64,000 bases of DNA, from positions 112,230 to 176,229 of the forward strand of contig NZ_BDDE01000027.1 of NCBI RefSeq assembly GCF_008327685.1, given 5' to 3'. This DNA comes from Actinomadura sp. K4S16. GTDB taxonomy: Bacteria; Actinomycetota; Actinomycetes; Streptosporangiales; Streptosporangiaceae. The notes under the pieces are model-generated. The model worked only from the letters and a program-made list of their open reading frames with translations, did not search any database and was not told where the DNA came from. Of this stretch, positions 53,590 through 61,887 are shown one piece after another. Both the position numbers and the translations under genes were made by a program. How positions within the stretch are numbered: position 1 is the stretch's first letter; each line of letters begins with the position of its first letter.

Positions 53590-53725
53590 GGGCCGGGCGA
53601 CCGGAGGGCGGTCACGCCCGGAGGTCGCCCGGCCCGCCGGGGAGGGGGCCGTTTCACGAAACGCGGAGCGGATCGGGAAACGGCCCCCTCCCCGTGACGG
53701 GGGTTCCAGGGGGTCGCCCCCCTGG
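53590..53725 (-). terminator. Three consecutive hairpins after the carbohydrate ABC operon
   Basis: Read from the permease stop (53727) leftward: CCAGGGGG/CCCCCTGG (53706-53725), a perfect 17-bp stem (53639-53655 with 53677-53693) and a perfect 13-bp stem (53590-53602 with 53623-53635). All lie in the 204-base gap between the last permease gene and the GH38-like gene. Strong termination or RNA protection is likely. Confidence 0.7.
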
Positions 53726-53726
53726 G

Positions 53727-54557
53727 CTAAAGCTGCGCAAGCGTTAGGCCGCGGGTGAAGAGGCGTTGGGTCGCCAGGAAGAGCACGACGGTCGGTAGGG
53801 AGACCACCAGGCCGGCGGCCAGCGCGATCGGCACGGGGGTGCCGGCGTAGACGTCGGTGGTCAGCGCGGACAGTTCGGCCCACACGGGCCGGACGGTTTC
53901 CGACTGCGAGAGCGTCAGGCCGAACAGCAGGTCGTTCCAGACGAAGGTGAACTCCAGGATGAACACGGCGGCGAGGGCCGCCGCCGACAGCGGCAGGTAG
54001 ATCCGCCAGAAGATCCGGAAGGTGGACGCGCCGTCCAGCCGGGCCGCCTCGAAGATCGACACGGCGACGTTGCCGAAGAAGTTGCGCATCACCAGGGCGG
54101 CCAGCGGCACGTTGACCGCCGAGTAGATGATGATCAGCCCGAGGTGGCCGTCGTACAGCGCCACCTTGCTGTAGCCGACGAACAGCGGCACCAGGAGCAT
54201 CTGGAACGGCACCACCGTCCCGGCGAAGATCACCACGAACCAGGCGAAGCCGTGCCTGAGCCGCAGCACCACGATCGCGTATCCGGCGAGCGCGCCCATC
54301 AGGACGGCCAGCGCGGGCGAGACGACGCTGTACAGCAGCGTGCTGAGCAGGGTGTCGCCCACGGCGGTCCGGTCCCAGGCCTGCGCGATGTTGTCGAGCA
54401 GGCCGATGGAGGACGGCGGCCTCACCGCGTCCGACGGGTCGTAGTCGCGGGCCGGCCGGAGCGCGTTCGCGACGATCAGGTAGGTCGGGAACAGCCACAC
54501 CAGGCCCAGCACCGCCAGCACGGCCCGGCGCACGTGGACCAGTTTCGCTCCGTTCAT
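53727..54557 (-). CDS. Carbohydrate ABC transporter permease (MalG type)
   Basis: A 276-residue protein; ATG 54557 overlaps the previous permease stop (ATGA). It has the CUT1 second-permease layout: VLGLVWLFPTYLIVANALRP, STLLYSVVSPALAVLMGALA, GYAIVVLRLRHG, the EAA loop FEAARLDGASTFRIFWRIYL plus PLSAAALAAVFILEFTFVWN, ending LVVSLPTVVLFLATQRLFTR. It pairs with the preceding MalF-type permease; the ATPase for this importer is not in the window, as is common in actinobacteria that share MsiK. Confidence 0.92.
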   Translation of the reverse strand: MNGAKLVHVRRAVLAVLGLVWLFPTYLIVANALRPARDYDPSDAVRPPSSIGLLDNIAQAWDRTAVGDTLLSTLLYSVVSPALAVLMGALAGYAIVVLRLRHGFAWFVVIFAGTVVPFQMLLVPLFVGYSKVALYDGHLGLIIIYSAVNVPLAALVMRNFFGNVAVSIFEAARLDGASTFRIFWRIYLPLSAAALAAVFILEFTFVWNDLLFGLTLSQSETVRPVWAELSALTTDVYAGTPVPIALAAGLVVSLPTVVLFLATQRLFTRGLTLAQL

Positions 54558-55525
54558 CGCGGCGTCTCCTCCCTGCTCGCCTGGCGGCGCAGGTACACGT
54601 ACGAGGCGAGTCCCGTGACGGTGGTGAGCAGCACCGCGACCGCGGAACCGTAGCCGTACTCGTTGGCGACGAACACGTCCCGGTACATGGTCACGGCGAG
54701 GGTCTCGGACGAGCGTCCGGGCCCGCCCTGCGTCATCACCCAGACGATGTCGAAGTTCTTCAGCCCGGCGACGAGCGCGAGGCCGAACACGACGGTGGTG
54801 ATCGGGCGCATCAGCGGCCAGACGACGTGCCGGAACATCGACCATCCGGACGCGCCGTCGATGCGGGCGGCCTCGATCGGCCCCTTCGGGATCGACTGGA
54901 GGCCGACGACGAACAGCAGCATGTTGACGCCGAGCTGCTGCCACGTCCACACCACGATCATCGCGATGGTGTTGCGGGGGCCGTCCTGCAGGAACGCGGT
55001 GTCGCCGCCCGGCATGCCGAGCAGGGTCAGGATCTGGTTCGCCATCCCGTCCGGCTGCAGGATGAATCCCCAGATCACGCCGAGACCGGCGCCGGACATC
55101 GCGTACGGCAGCAGGAACGGCAGCCGGAACCACGCGCCGCGCTTGAGGTCGTAGGAGAGGACGGCGACGAGCAGTCCGAGCCCCACCGGCAGGACGACGG
55201 TTCCGACGACCCACAGCAGCGTGTTGCGGATCGACGTGACGAGCGCATCGTCCTCAAGGAGCCGCTTGTAGTTGTCCAGGCCGGTGAACTCGGGTGAGGC
55301 GAGGCCGTCGTAGCTGGTGAAGCTCAGGTACGCCGTCCACAGGAACGGCAGGTAGAGCAGGACGGCGACGAACAGTACGGCGGGCGAGATGTAGACGTGC
55401 CGGAACCGGCCGTGCAGCGCGAACCCCTTGCCGGGGCGGGCGCCGGACGCCTTGCGGGGGCCGCCGCCCGCGGGGGGCGCCACCGCCGGCCCGGGACGGT
55501 CGGCGGTGGCCTTGTTCGTGCTCAT
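54554..55525 (-). CDS. Carbohydrate ABC transporter permease (MalF type)
   Basis: A 323-residue protein with a 45-residue Pro/Gly-rich N terminus and about six helices: ISPAVLFVAVLLYLPFLWTA, SIRNTLLWVVGTVVLPVGLG, LPFLLPYAMSGAGLGVIWGF, the EAA loop IEAARIDGASGWSMFRHVVW with PLMRPITTVVFGLALVAGLK, and the MalF-type end SAVAVLLTTVTGLASYVYLR. The QGGPGRSSETLAVTMYRDVF segment is typical of CUT1 importers for oligosaccharides. Three bases separate it from the binding-protein gene. Confidence 0.92.
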   Translation of the reverse strand: MSTNKATADRPGPAVAPPAGGGPRKASGARPGKGFALHGRFRHVYISPAVLFVAVLLYLPFLWTAYLSFTSYDGLASPEFTGLDNYKRLLEDDALVTSIRNTLLWVVGTVVLPVGLGLLVAVLSYDLKRGAWFRLPFLLPYAMSGAGLGVIWGFILQPDGMANQILTLLGMPGGDTAFLQDGPRNTIAMIVVWTWQQLGVNMLLFVVGLQSIPKGPIEAARIDGASGWSMFRHVVWPLMRPITTVVFGLALVAGLKNFDIVWVMTQGGPGRSSETLAVTMYRDVFVANEYGYGSAVAVLLTTVTGLASYVYLRRQASREETPR

Positions 55526-55528
55526 GGA

Positions 55529-56788
55529 TCAGTGCGACTTCCAGTAGTCCTCGTTCACCTTCTGGATGCTCTTGAGGACGTCCATGTAGGTCTCCGGCTT
55601 GTTGAGGAACTTGTCGAAGCCGCTGAGCGCCTCGGTGAGCACGGGGGCGGGCGCGGCCTCGAAGTAGCGCAGGACCAGCCGGTTGCCGTCGGAGGCGGCC
55701 TCCTTGGTGACCTTGTCCAGCTCGGGGTCGGCGACCTTGACCTTCGGGTTGCCGGACACGTCGCCGCGCGCGTTCGCCCACTTCTCCTGCGCGGCGGGAG
55801 TGATCCACCACTTGAGGTACTTGGTGCTCGCGGCGGGGTCGGGGGCCTTGCGCAGCGAGCACAGCGGGCCGCTCTCGAACACCAGCGACCGCTTCGGCAG
55901 CGCCGGGTCCACGTTCGGGATGAAGAAGAACCCGTAGTCCGTCCCCTGCTTGAGGCCGCGCTGGGTCATGCTCGTGTTGAACCACGTCCCGTTGATGACC
56001 ATGGCCGCGTCGCCGGACTTGAAGTGGTCGGCGGGGTCGGCCTTGTCGCCGGGCTTGCTGAACCACCCGGCGTCGATCATCGACTTCCAGCGCTCCATCG
56101 CCTTCACGACGCCGGGGTCGGTGTAGGACGCCTGGCCCTTCGACAGCCGCTCGTACAGGTCGGGGTCGGTGCCGGCGAGGATCTGCTCGAACCAGGCGAA
56201 GGAGAACAGCGACGTGGGGGTGGTCTGGTTGAAGGGCACCTGCCCCTTCGACTTGAGCGTCTGCGCGGTCTTCTCCAGCTCCGCCCACGTCGTCGGCGGC
56301 TTCAGGTCGTACTTCGCGAAGACCTTCTTGTTGTAGAACATGCCCCAGTAGGCGGTGTTCAGCGGGACGCAGTACTGCTTGCCGTCGACGGTGTAGTACT
56401 TCTTCAGGTCCTCGGTGAGGTCGCCACTGCCGATGGCGTCCTGCCAGATCTTCGTGGTCTCGGCGACCTGGTTCTGCTTGACGATCTCTTCGAGGCGCCC
56501 GCCGGTCGTCCAGGTGAACAGGTCGGGCTTGACGTTGGTGCGGAACGAGGTCTTGATGAACGCCGTGTAGGTCGGCTCGTCGGTGTAGCCGACCGGCGTC
56601 ATGCCGAGGCCGGTCTGCTGCTTGCCGAGGGCGCCCATCTGCTCGAAGAAGGGCTTCCACGCGCCCTTGTCGTTGTAGAGCTTGAGCTCGGACTTGCTCC
56701 CGCCCGAGTCGCCGGACCCGCAGCCGACGGCGAGTAGCAGCGCGCCCGCGGCGAGCGCGGTCACCTGGAGTCGCTTGGACGGCACCAT
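55529..56788 (-). CDS. Carbohydrate ABC transporter substrate-binding lipoprotein (SBP_bac_1)
   Basis: A 419-residue lipoprotein: signal VTALAAGALLLAVGC with the lipidated Cys at residue 23. The mature part has the SBP_bac_1 features KLYNDKGAWKPFFEQMG, TPVGYTDEPTYTAFIKT, KPDLFTWTTGGRLEEIVKQN, YCVPLNTAYWGMFYNKKVFA and AAMVINGTWFNTSMTQ. CUT1 ligands are oligosaccharides or glycosides. Encoded directly after the GntR regulator and before two permeases, so it should import the substrate of the nearby hydrolases. Confidence 0.92.
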   Translation of the reverse strand: MVPSKRLQVTALAAGALLLAVGCGSGDSGGSKSELKLYNDKGAWKPFFEQMGALGKQQTGLGMTPVGYTDEPTYTAFIKTSFRTNVKPDLFTWTTGGRLEEIVKQNQVAETTKIWQDAIGSGDLTEDLKKYYTVDGKQYCVPLNTAYWGMFYNKKVFAKYDLKPPTTWAELEKTAQTLKSKGQVPFNQTTPTSLFSFAWFEQILAGTDPDLYERLSKGQASYTDPGVVKAMERWKSMIDAGWFSKPGDKADPADHFKSGDAAMVINGTWFNTSMTQRGLKQGTDYGFFFIPNVDPALPKRSLVFESGPLCSLRKAPDPAASTKYLKWWITPAAQEKWANARGDVSGNPKVKVADPELDKVTKEAASDGNRLVLRYFEAAPAPVLTEALSGFDKFLNKPETYMDVLKSIQKVNEDYWKSH

Positions 56789-56900
56789 GGTGAGCCTCCT
56801 TCATCGGGCGGCGATGCCCGATCGGGGTGGTCGAAGGATGGAATCAGGGAAGGGTGAACCGGCCGCACGGCGCGGGCGCCGGCGGCAGTGGGGCGGCCGC

Positions 56901-57605
56901 TCAGGCGAGCCGCTGTTCGATCACGTGCTTGATGTCGGCGAGGTGGGACCGCATGAGGGACTCCGCCTCCCGCTCCTCGCCCGCCTCGATGGCGGCGAGG
57001 ATCGCGGTGTGCTCGTCGAAGTCGCGGACGCGGTCGTCGAAGATCCGCTGTATCGCCCGCTGCTCGGAGGCGTGCACCGACAGCAGGGAGTCGATGACCT
57101 CGCAGAGCACGGAGTTGCCCGCGACGCCGGCGACCTCCCGGTGGAAGGCCATGTTGGCCTTGTGCAGGCGGGTCTCCGCCTCCTGCCCGGCGCCGCCGAG
57201 GTCCGCGCCCGCCTGGTCGAGGATGGCGCGGAGCAGCTCGATGTCGGCGGGCCGCGACCGCCGGGCGGCGCGGCCGGCCAGCGGCGGCTCGATGAGCAGC
57301 CGCGCGTCCAGCAGCTGGAGCAGCCGGTCGGCCTCCAGCTCCCGGACGTTGGGGTTGGGGATGACCACGCGTTCGAGGTCGGCGCCCACGTAGATGCCCG
57401 AGCCGTGCCGGAGCTGGATCGCCCCGGTGGCCTCCAGCCGGCGCAGCGCCTCGCGCAGCGTCGGCGTGGTCACCGCGAAGCGCTGGGACAGCTCCCGCGC
57501 GGACGGCAGCCGGTCGCCGGCGCGCAGGCCGCCGGCCCTGATCAGCTCCAGCATGCGCTCGGTGAGGGCGTCCGCCAGGCTCGGCCGGGCCACATCCTGT
57601 GACAT
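56901..57605 (-). CDS. FadR/GntR family transcriptional regulator
   Basis: A 234-residue protein; ATG 57605 preceded by GAGGTGGCG is preferred over a longer frame. Winged HTH: LADALTERMLELIRAGGLRA, GDRLPSARELSQRFAVTTPT, LREALRRLEATGAIQLRHGS. The FCD effector domain has DARLLIEPPLAGRAA, ANMAFHREVAGVAGNSVLCE, VIDSLLSVHASEQR, DEHTAILAAIEAGEEREAES and LMRSHLADI, with the Asp/His metal-ligand pattern of FadR-type sensors of organic or sugar acids. A palindromic site 25 bases upstream recurs at two other promoters in this locus, implying autoregulation and local control. Confidence 0.9.
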   Translation of the reverse strand: MSQDVARPSLADALTERMLELIRAGGLRAGDRLPSARELSQRFAVTTPTLREALRRLEATGAIQLRHGSGIYVGADLERVVIPNPNVRELEADRLLQLLDARLLIEPPLAGRAARRSRPADIELLRAILDQAGADLGGAGQEAETRLHKANMAFHREVAGVAGNSVLCEVIDSLLSVHASEQRAIQRIFDDRVRDFDEHTAILAAIEAGEEREAESLMRSHLADIKHVIEQRLA

Positions 57606-57629
57606 CGCCACCTCGTTCCCAAGAAGTAA

Positions 57630-57647
57630 AGTCATCTAATCACTTAG
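57630..57647 (-). promoter_or_regulatory. Operator-like palindrome, site 1 (before the GntR gene)
   Basis: AGTCATCTAATCACTTAG has arms AGTCAT and ATCACT around a three-base centre, one mismatch from perfect. It overlaps the 3' end of the upstream hydrolase gene. It matches sites 2 and 3 at 60020 and 62687. Confidence 0.7.
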
Positions 57648-58584
57648 CGACTGCGCTGTCCAGCCTCCCGAAAAGACATCGCCGCAGGACGGCGCGCTGC
57701 TCCTCGAACGCGAACCGCCCCGGCCGCGCCGACATGATGCCGTCGAAACCGTGGCATGCGCCCGGCACATGGTGAAGCTCCGTGGGAACCCCGGAGACGA
57801 TCAACCGGTGGGCGTAGGCGAACCCCTCGTCCCGGAGCGGGTCGAGCTGGGGCAGGAGCACGTAGGCGCGCGGGAGCCCGCTCAGGTCGCCGGCGCGCGC
57901 GGGGGCCGCGTAGGCGGGGACGTCCGTCCGCCCGCCGAGGTAGTGGCGCCACATGTGCCGGACATCGCCGCTGTTGAACAGGGGCGGCTCGGTGAACGTC
58001 CGGATGGACGGTGTCGCCATCCGGTCGTCCAGGACGGGGTACAGGAGCATCTGGAACACCAGCGGCGGACCGCCCTCGTCCCGCGCCCGCAGCGCCACGG
58101 CGGCGGCCAGCGCCCCGCCCGCGCTCCCGCCTCCGACCGCGACCCGCCCGGGGTCCCCGCCGAACTCCTCCGCGTGCTCGTGGGCCCAGGCGGTCGCGGC
58201 GCAGCAGTCCTCGAACCCGGCCGGGAAGGGATGCTCCGGCGCGAGCCGGTAGTCGACCGACACGACCGCGATCCCGTCCTCCCCGGCGAACTCCAGGCAC
58301 CGCTCGTGCTCGTTCTCCAGCCCGCCGGTCACGAAGCCGCCGCCGTGGAAGTACACGAGCACGGGAGCGGGCGTCGCGCGCGGCCGGTAGATCCGCACCG
58401 GGACCGGCGGCGCGCCGGGCGGCCCGGGGATCTCCCGGTCCTCCACCTCGGCCCTCCCGTCGGACGCGGGCCGGGCCAGCGCGCGGACCAGGTCGTTCAT
58501 GGCCGCGCGGGCCCGGACGGGGTCCGCGAGGCCGACGTAGGGCATGCCGTCGAGCGCGGCGGCGAGTTCGGGGTCGAGGTGCAT
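57640..58584 (-). CDS. Alpha/beta hydrolase of the HSL (hormone-sensitive lipase-like) family
   Basis: A 314-residue protein from ATG 58584, with GGAGG 8 bases upstream. Oxyanion motif VYFHGGGFVTGGLENEHER, nucleophile elbow VAVGGGSAGGALAAAVALRA (G-x-S-x-G), catalytic Asp in LPQLDPLRDEGFAYAH, catalytic His in VPGACHGFDGIM. It cleaves small esters and in this locus may deacylate a sugar ester. It precedes the GntR gene, with the operator overlapping its stop. No signal peptide, so cytoplasmic. Confidence 0.88.
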   Translation of the reverse strand: MHLDPELAAALDGMPYVGLADPVRARAAMNDLVRALARPASDGRAEVEDREIPGPPGAPPVPVRIYRPRATPAPVLVYFHGGGFVTGGLENEHERCLEFAGEDGIAVVSVDYRLAPEHPFPAGFEDCCAATAWAHEHAEEFGGDPGRVAVGGGSAGGALAAAVALRARDEGGPPLVFQMLLYPVLDDRMATPSIRTFTEPPLFNSGDVRHMWRHYLGGRTDVPAYAAPARAGDLSGLPRAYVLLPQLDPLRDEGFAYAHRLIVSGVPTELHHVPGACHGFDGIMSARPGRFAFEEQRAVLRRCLFGRLDSAVAK

Positions 58585-58616
58585 GGGCCGGACCTCCAGG
58601 GAGTGGGAAAGGGGAC

Positions 58617-58648
58617 GCGCCCCCGGGCGGGAGGTCACCCGGGGGCGC
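58617..58648 (-). terminator. Hairpin between the secreted propeller gene and the hydrolase gene
   Basis: GCGCCCCCGGG (58617-58627) and CCCGGGGGCGC (58638-58648) form a perfect 11-bp stem with a 10-base loop, about 50 bases after the leftward stop at 58698. Confidence 0.7.
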
Positions 58649-58697
58649 GGGGAGCGGTACCGCCGTGGACGGAACGGCGGCGCCGCGGCTAGGGGGA

Positions 58698-59969
58698 TCA
58701 GCCGGAGACGGGGAGGTTGACGTAGCGCGCCCGGTAGATGCTGACGTCCCGGTAGTTGTCGTTGGCCGGGCCCTTGGTGGCGTCCAGGCTGTTGACGTTG
58801 TAGGAGATCACCAGGCTGCCGCTGGACGAGAGCGCCGCGTGCTGGTGGGCGTTGTAGGTGAAGATGTCCGGGTCGCCGTAGGAGCCGTACGGCCCGGTCT
58901 CGGGCGTCTGGTAGACGGTCTGCTCACCGCTGAACGGCCCGGCCGCCGAGCACGACAGCAGGACGTCGATCTCGCCGCCGAACGCGATGCTCGAATCCTG
59001 GTTGACCATGATGTAGTGCGTCCCGCGCCTGGTGACGCTGAACTCGTTGGAGACGCCGCTCATCAGCCGCGCCGAGTCCGCCTCGGCGGACGACCAGCCG
59101 CTCGCCGTGCGGTACTGCCAGGCGCCGCGCAGGTCCGTGCCGGCGACCCGCGCGATGTGCAGGTACTTGGTGTTCGCCTGCGTCTGGGGGTCGGTGTAGT
59201 CCTCGGTGCCGTAGACGTAGGTGTAGCCGCCGTCCTTCAGCAGGGCGGACCCCCACTGCACGCCCGACGCCGAGGGCATCGCCTGGACGGTCGGGGCGGC
59301 CAGGTTCCCGGTGGAGAAGCGGGCGAGGACGTTGTCCTTGAACTTCATGTCCCACCCGGTGCCGTTGTTCGGGTCGGGGTCGTAGTACTCGCGGTAGAGC
59401 TGCTGGACCTCCGAGCCGCTCTGGGTGAGGTCGCCCGCCCAGTACCAGTGGGCGGGCTGCGCGGGCGGCATGACCGCCTTGGGAGCGGCGGCCGTCCCGC
59501 CGTGCACGGTGGTGAGGCCCCCGCCCGTCCCCTGGACGACGAACGAGTTGTTGATGAAGGGCGTCGTCCCGCCCTCCTCGACGACCACCGGCCGTGATCC
59601 GTCCGCGTTGACCTGCCCGAGGAAGGTGTCGGAGTAGGCGTAGACGATGCGTCCGTCCGAGAGCTTCAGCGAGTACGTCGTGTCCGCGCCGGTCCAGTCG
59701 TCCAGCAGCGTGTTGCTGTTGCCGTAGGCCGTGAACTTGCCGTTGAGAGCGGTGTTCGGCGAAGCCGTGCCGAAGCTGGGCGCGGTCTGCCCGGAGCACG
59801 TGGGTCCGGCGGCGGCGTGGCCGCGGCCGTACGCGTCGGCGCCCGCCGGGACGGCGGGCGCGACCGCGAGCAGCAGGGCGGACGCGACGACGCCGGCACG
59901 GCGGCGCCACGCGTGAACGGAAGAGGGCCGATCGGGAGAGAAGAGACGAGGAGGGACGGACTCCTGCAT
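58698..59969 (-). CDS. Secreted five-bladed propeller protein of DUF4185/DUF5005-like type
   Basis: A 423-residue protein from ATG 59969, with GGAGG 6 bases upstream. N-terminal signal: WRRRAGVVASALLLAVAPAV plus PAGADA cleavage region. The mature part repeats propeller strands: KLSDGRIVYAYSDTFLGQVN, FINNSFVVQGTGGGLTTV, HWYWAGDLTQSGSEVQQLYR, SGVQWGSALLKDGGYTYVYG, TKYLHIARVAGTDLRGAWQY, SRRGTHYIMVNQDSS-like strands, VSIYRARYVNLPVSG. The D-x-x-Y-S-D-T-F-L-G strand and the Glu/Asp-rich sites resemble DUF4185/DUF5005 proteins; some DUF4185 members have been described as endo-D-arabinanases (GH183). Activity here is inferred only. Its promoter carries site 2. Confidence 0.65.
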   Translation of the reverse strand: MQESVPPRLFSPDRPSSVHAWRRRAGVVASALLLAVAPAVPAGADAYGRGHAAAGPTCSGQTAPSFGTASPNTALNGKFTAYGNSNTLLDDWTGADTTYSLKLSDGRIVYAYSDTFLGQVNADGSRPVVVEEGGTTPFINNSFVVQGTGGGLTTVHGGTAAAPKAVMPPAQPAHWYWAGDLTQSGSEVQQLYREYYDPDPNNGTGWDMKFKDNVLARFSTGNLAAPTVQAMPSASGVQWGSALLKDGGYTYVYGTEDYTDPQTQANTKYLHIARVAGTDLRGAWQYRTASGWSSAEADSARLMSGVSNEFSVTRRGTHYIMVNQDSSIAFGGEIDVLLSCSAAGPFSGEQTVYQTPETGPYGSYGDPDIFTYNAHQHAALSSSGSLVISYNVNSLDATKGPANDNYRDVSIYRARYVNLPVSG

Positions 59970-60019
59970 GGGAAACCTCCGCGAGGTCGCTGCCGCACGC
60001 TCGTGCGCCCCACATCATG

Positions 60020-60037
60020 AGTCATCAAATGACTTGG
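60020..60037 (-). promoter_or_regulatory. Operator-like palindrome, site 2 (before the secreted propeller gene)
   Basis: AGTCATCAAATGACTTGG has perfect 6-base arms AGTCAT and ATGACT. It is followed at once by TGTCTAGAT (60038-60046), as in site 3. On the minus strand this gives TAGACA as a -35-like element just before the palindrome. Confidence 0.75.
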
Positions 60038-60052
60038 TGTCTAGATCTTTAC

Positions 60053-60850
60053 TCAGATTTCCGGAAGCGCCGCCGGATTGCGCGCCAGCAGCCCCCCGTC
60101 GACCCGGTATTCGGCACCGGTCACGAACGACGAGCGGGGCCCGGCGAGGAACGCCACGACCTCCGCGACCTCGGCCGGGGCCGCGACGCGGCCCAGCGGA
60201 TGCGTCCGCCCCCACTCGGCGACCTGCGCGTCCTGGTCCTTCTCACCGCGGAACAAGTCGGCGGCCCAGCGCAGCATCGGCGTGTCGACCGACCCCGGGC
60301 ACACCGCGTTCGCGCGGATGCCGTCCGCCGCGTGGTCGAGCGCCACCGACCGCGTCAGCGCGTTGATCGCGGCCTTGCTGGCGCTGTACGCGGCGACCCG
60401 GTCCTGCGAGACGAACGCCTGCACCGACGACACCGTGACGATCGCCCCGCCGCCCCTCCGCCGCAGCTCGGGCACGGCGGCGCGGCAGGCGAGGAACACC
60501 CCCTTGGCGTTGACGCCGATCACCTCGTCCCACAGCTCCTCGGACGTCTCCTCGACCGTCCCGTACCGCTGCACGCCCGCACACGTCACCAGGACGTCCA
60601 GGCCGCCGTGCCTGGACACCGCCTCCCCGACAAGCCACTCCATCCGCACGGCGTCCGTCACGTCGGCCACGGCGCCGGTGACGTCAAGCCCCTCACCCCG
60701 CAGCTCGTCCTCCGCCCGGCGGACCTCGTCCTCGCCGATGCCGCAGAACACCACGGCGGCGCCGTCGCGCGCGAGCCGCTCCACCACGGCACGGCCGATC
60801 CCCAGCGACCCACCGGTCACCACGGCGACCCTGCCCTCGAACTCCCTCAC
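60053..60850 (-). CDS. SDR family dehydrogenase (sugar-acid or polyol type)
   Basis: A 265-residue protein from GTG 60850 overlapping the epimerase stop (GTGA), with AGGAGGG just upstream. Motifs: VAVVTGGSLGIGRAVVERLA, DVLVTCAGVQRYGTVEETSE, catalytic Ser in AIVTVSSVQAFVSQD, YxxxK in VAAYSASKAAINALTRSVAL, and PGSVDTPMLRW. N-N-A-G reads T-C-A-G, a frequent variant. It probably interconverts a hydroxyl and a keto group of a sugar or sugar acid in the same pathway as the epimerase and dioxygenase encoded upstream. Confidence 0.88.
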   Translation of the reverse strand: MREFEGRVAVVTGGSLGIGRAVVERLARDGAAVVFCGIGEDEVRRAEDELRGEGLDVTGAVADVTDAVRMEWLVGEAVSRHGGLDVLVTCAGVQRYGTVEETSEELWDEVIGVNAKGVFLACRAAVPELRRRGGGAIVTVSSVQAFVSQDRVAAYSASKAAINALTRSVALDHAADGIRANAVCPGSVDTPMLRWAADLFRGEKDQDAQVAEWGRTHPLGRVAAPAEVAEVVAFLAGPRSSFVTGAEYRVDGGLLARNPAALPEI

Positions 60851-61887
60851 ATGCCCTCCTCGATGACCGCCGCGCGCAGCCACAGGCTCCGCCGCGCTTG
60901 CGGCCCCAGCCTCAACGCGGTGCCGTTCGCGACGGCGGCGGCCAGCCCGTCCGTCGGGTAGCCGGCGAACGGCTCCAGACCCATCACGTAGGCGCGGCCC
61001 CACCACGGATGCCCCGTGGTCGCCCCGAACTCCTGCCACAGCCACAGGTGCGGCAGGACGTCCGCGTCCCAGCGCACCCGCATCCCGAAACCGGCCGGAT
61101 CGACGACCTCGTAGCGCCCCTCGTCCAGCCCGGTGAGGTAGACGATCTCACTCGGCACCCCCGCCTCGGGGACCACATCGAGATCGACAGCCCCACCGCC
61201 TTCAGCCGGAACACGCGGCCACTCATGCGGCCCATCGGCCCGCACCCGCCGCCCGCCGGGAGCGATCGCCGTCTCGTGCGGCACGACCCGGGCGCCCTCG
61301 GCCACCCTGATCCGGTGCCCCGGCCGCAGGAAGGGCGCCCCGAACACGATGTGGTGCCCCCACATCGCCTCCAGCGCCACCCCCGACTCGTTGACCAGCT
61401 CTTCCTCGATGGCGAGCTCAGCCTCACCGCCCCTAAGCCGCAGCGTCTTGGCGACCCGAAGCGGCATCCGCCGCCCCCGCACGGTGAGCCGGACGGCGAC
61501 CTCCCGAGCCTCGTCGACCACGATCTCGGCGTCCCACGGCAGCCCGGCCACCTCCCCGTGCTGCGCGAACGCCGCCCCCCGGTACGTGCTCGGCGCACCC
61601 CCGTTCGGCAGCACCTCCTGCCAGCCGCCCTCATAACCGTCGAGGAACAGGGCGACGTCGTCGCCCGCTCCCCCGGCCACGTCCCGCGGATCACGCAGCC
61701 CACCAGGCGACAGCCACACGAAGTCCATGTCGCGCGGCTTGTAGCAGAACTCCGCGATGTCACCGCCCTTGCCCACCAGAACCGTCACCCGCAGCAGCTC
61801 GTTCTCCAGGACCACGGCTTCCAGCCCGGCCCAGGTGATCTCGTGGACGCGAGCGCCCCAATTGCGGGACGGCCGGTGCCGCCCCAT
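60847..61887 (-). CDS. DUF4432 / aldose 1-epimerase-like protein
   Basis: A 346-residue protein; its ATG shares a base with the dioxygenase stop (TGATG). Beta-sandwich features: LENELLRVTVLVGKGGDIAE, DFVWLSPGGLRDPRDVAGG, GGWQEVLPNGGAPSTYRG, HGEVAGLPWDAEIVVDEA, EAMWGHHIVFGAPFLRPGHR (likely catalytic His), YVMGLEPFAGYPTDGLAAAV. The family is aldose-mutarotase-like and common in sugar-acid loci. It probably equilibrates the anomers or positions of the sugar processed by the cluster. Confidence 0.82.
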   Translation of the reverse strand: MGRHRPSRNWGARVHEITWAGLEAVVLENELLRVTVLVGKGGDIAEFCYKPRDMDFVWLSPGGLRDPRDVAGGAGDDVALFLDGYEGGWQEVLPNGGAPSTYRGAAFAQHGEVAGLPWDAEIVVDEAREVAVRLTVRGRRMPLRVAKTLRLRGGEAELAIEEELVNESGVALEAMWGHHIVFGAPFLRPGHRIRVAEGARVVPHETAIAPGGRRVRADGPHEWPRVPAEGGGAVDLDVVPEAGVPSEIVYLTGLDEGRYEVVDPAGFGMRVRWDADVLPHLWLWQEFGATTGHPWWGRAYVMGLEPFAGYPTDGLAAAVANGTALRLGPQARRSLWLRAAVIEEGM

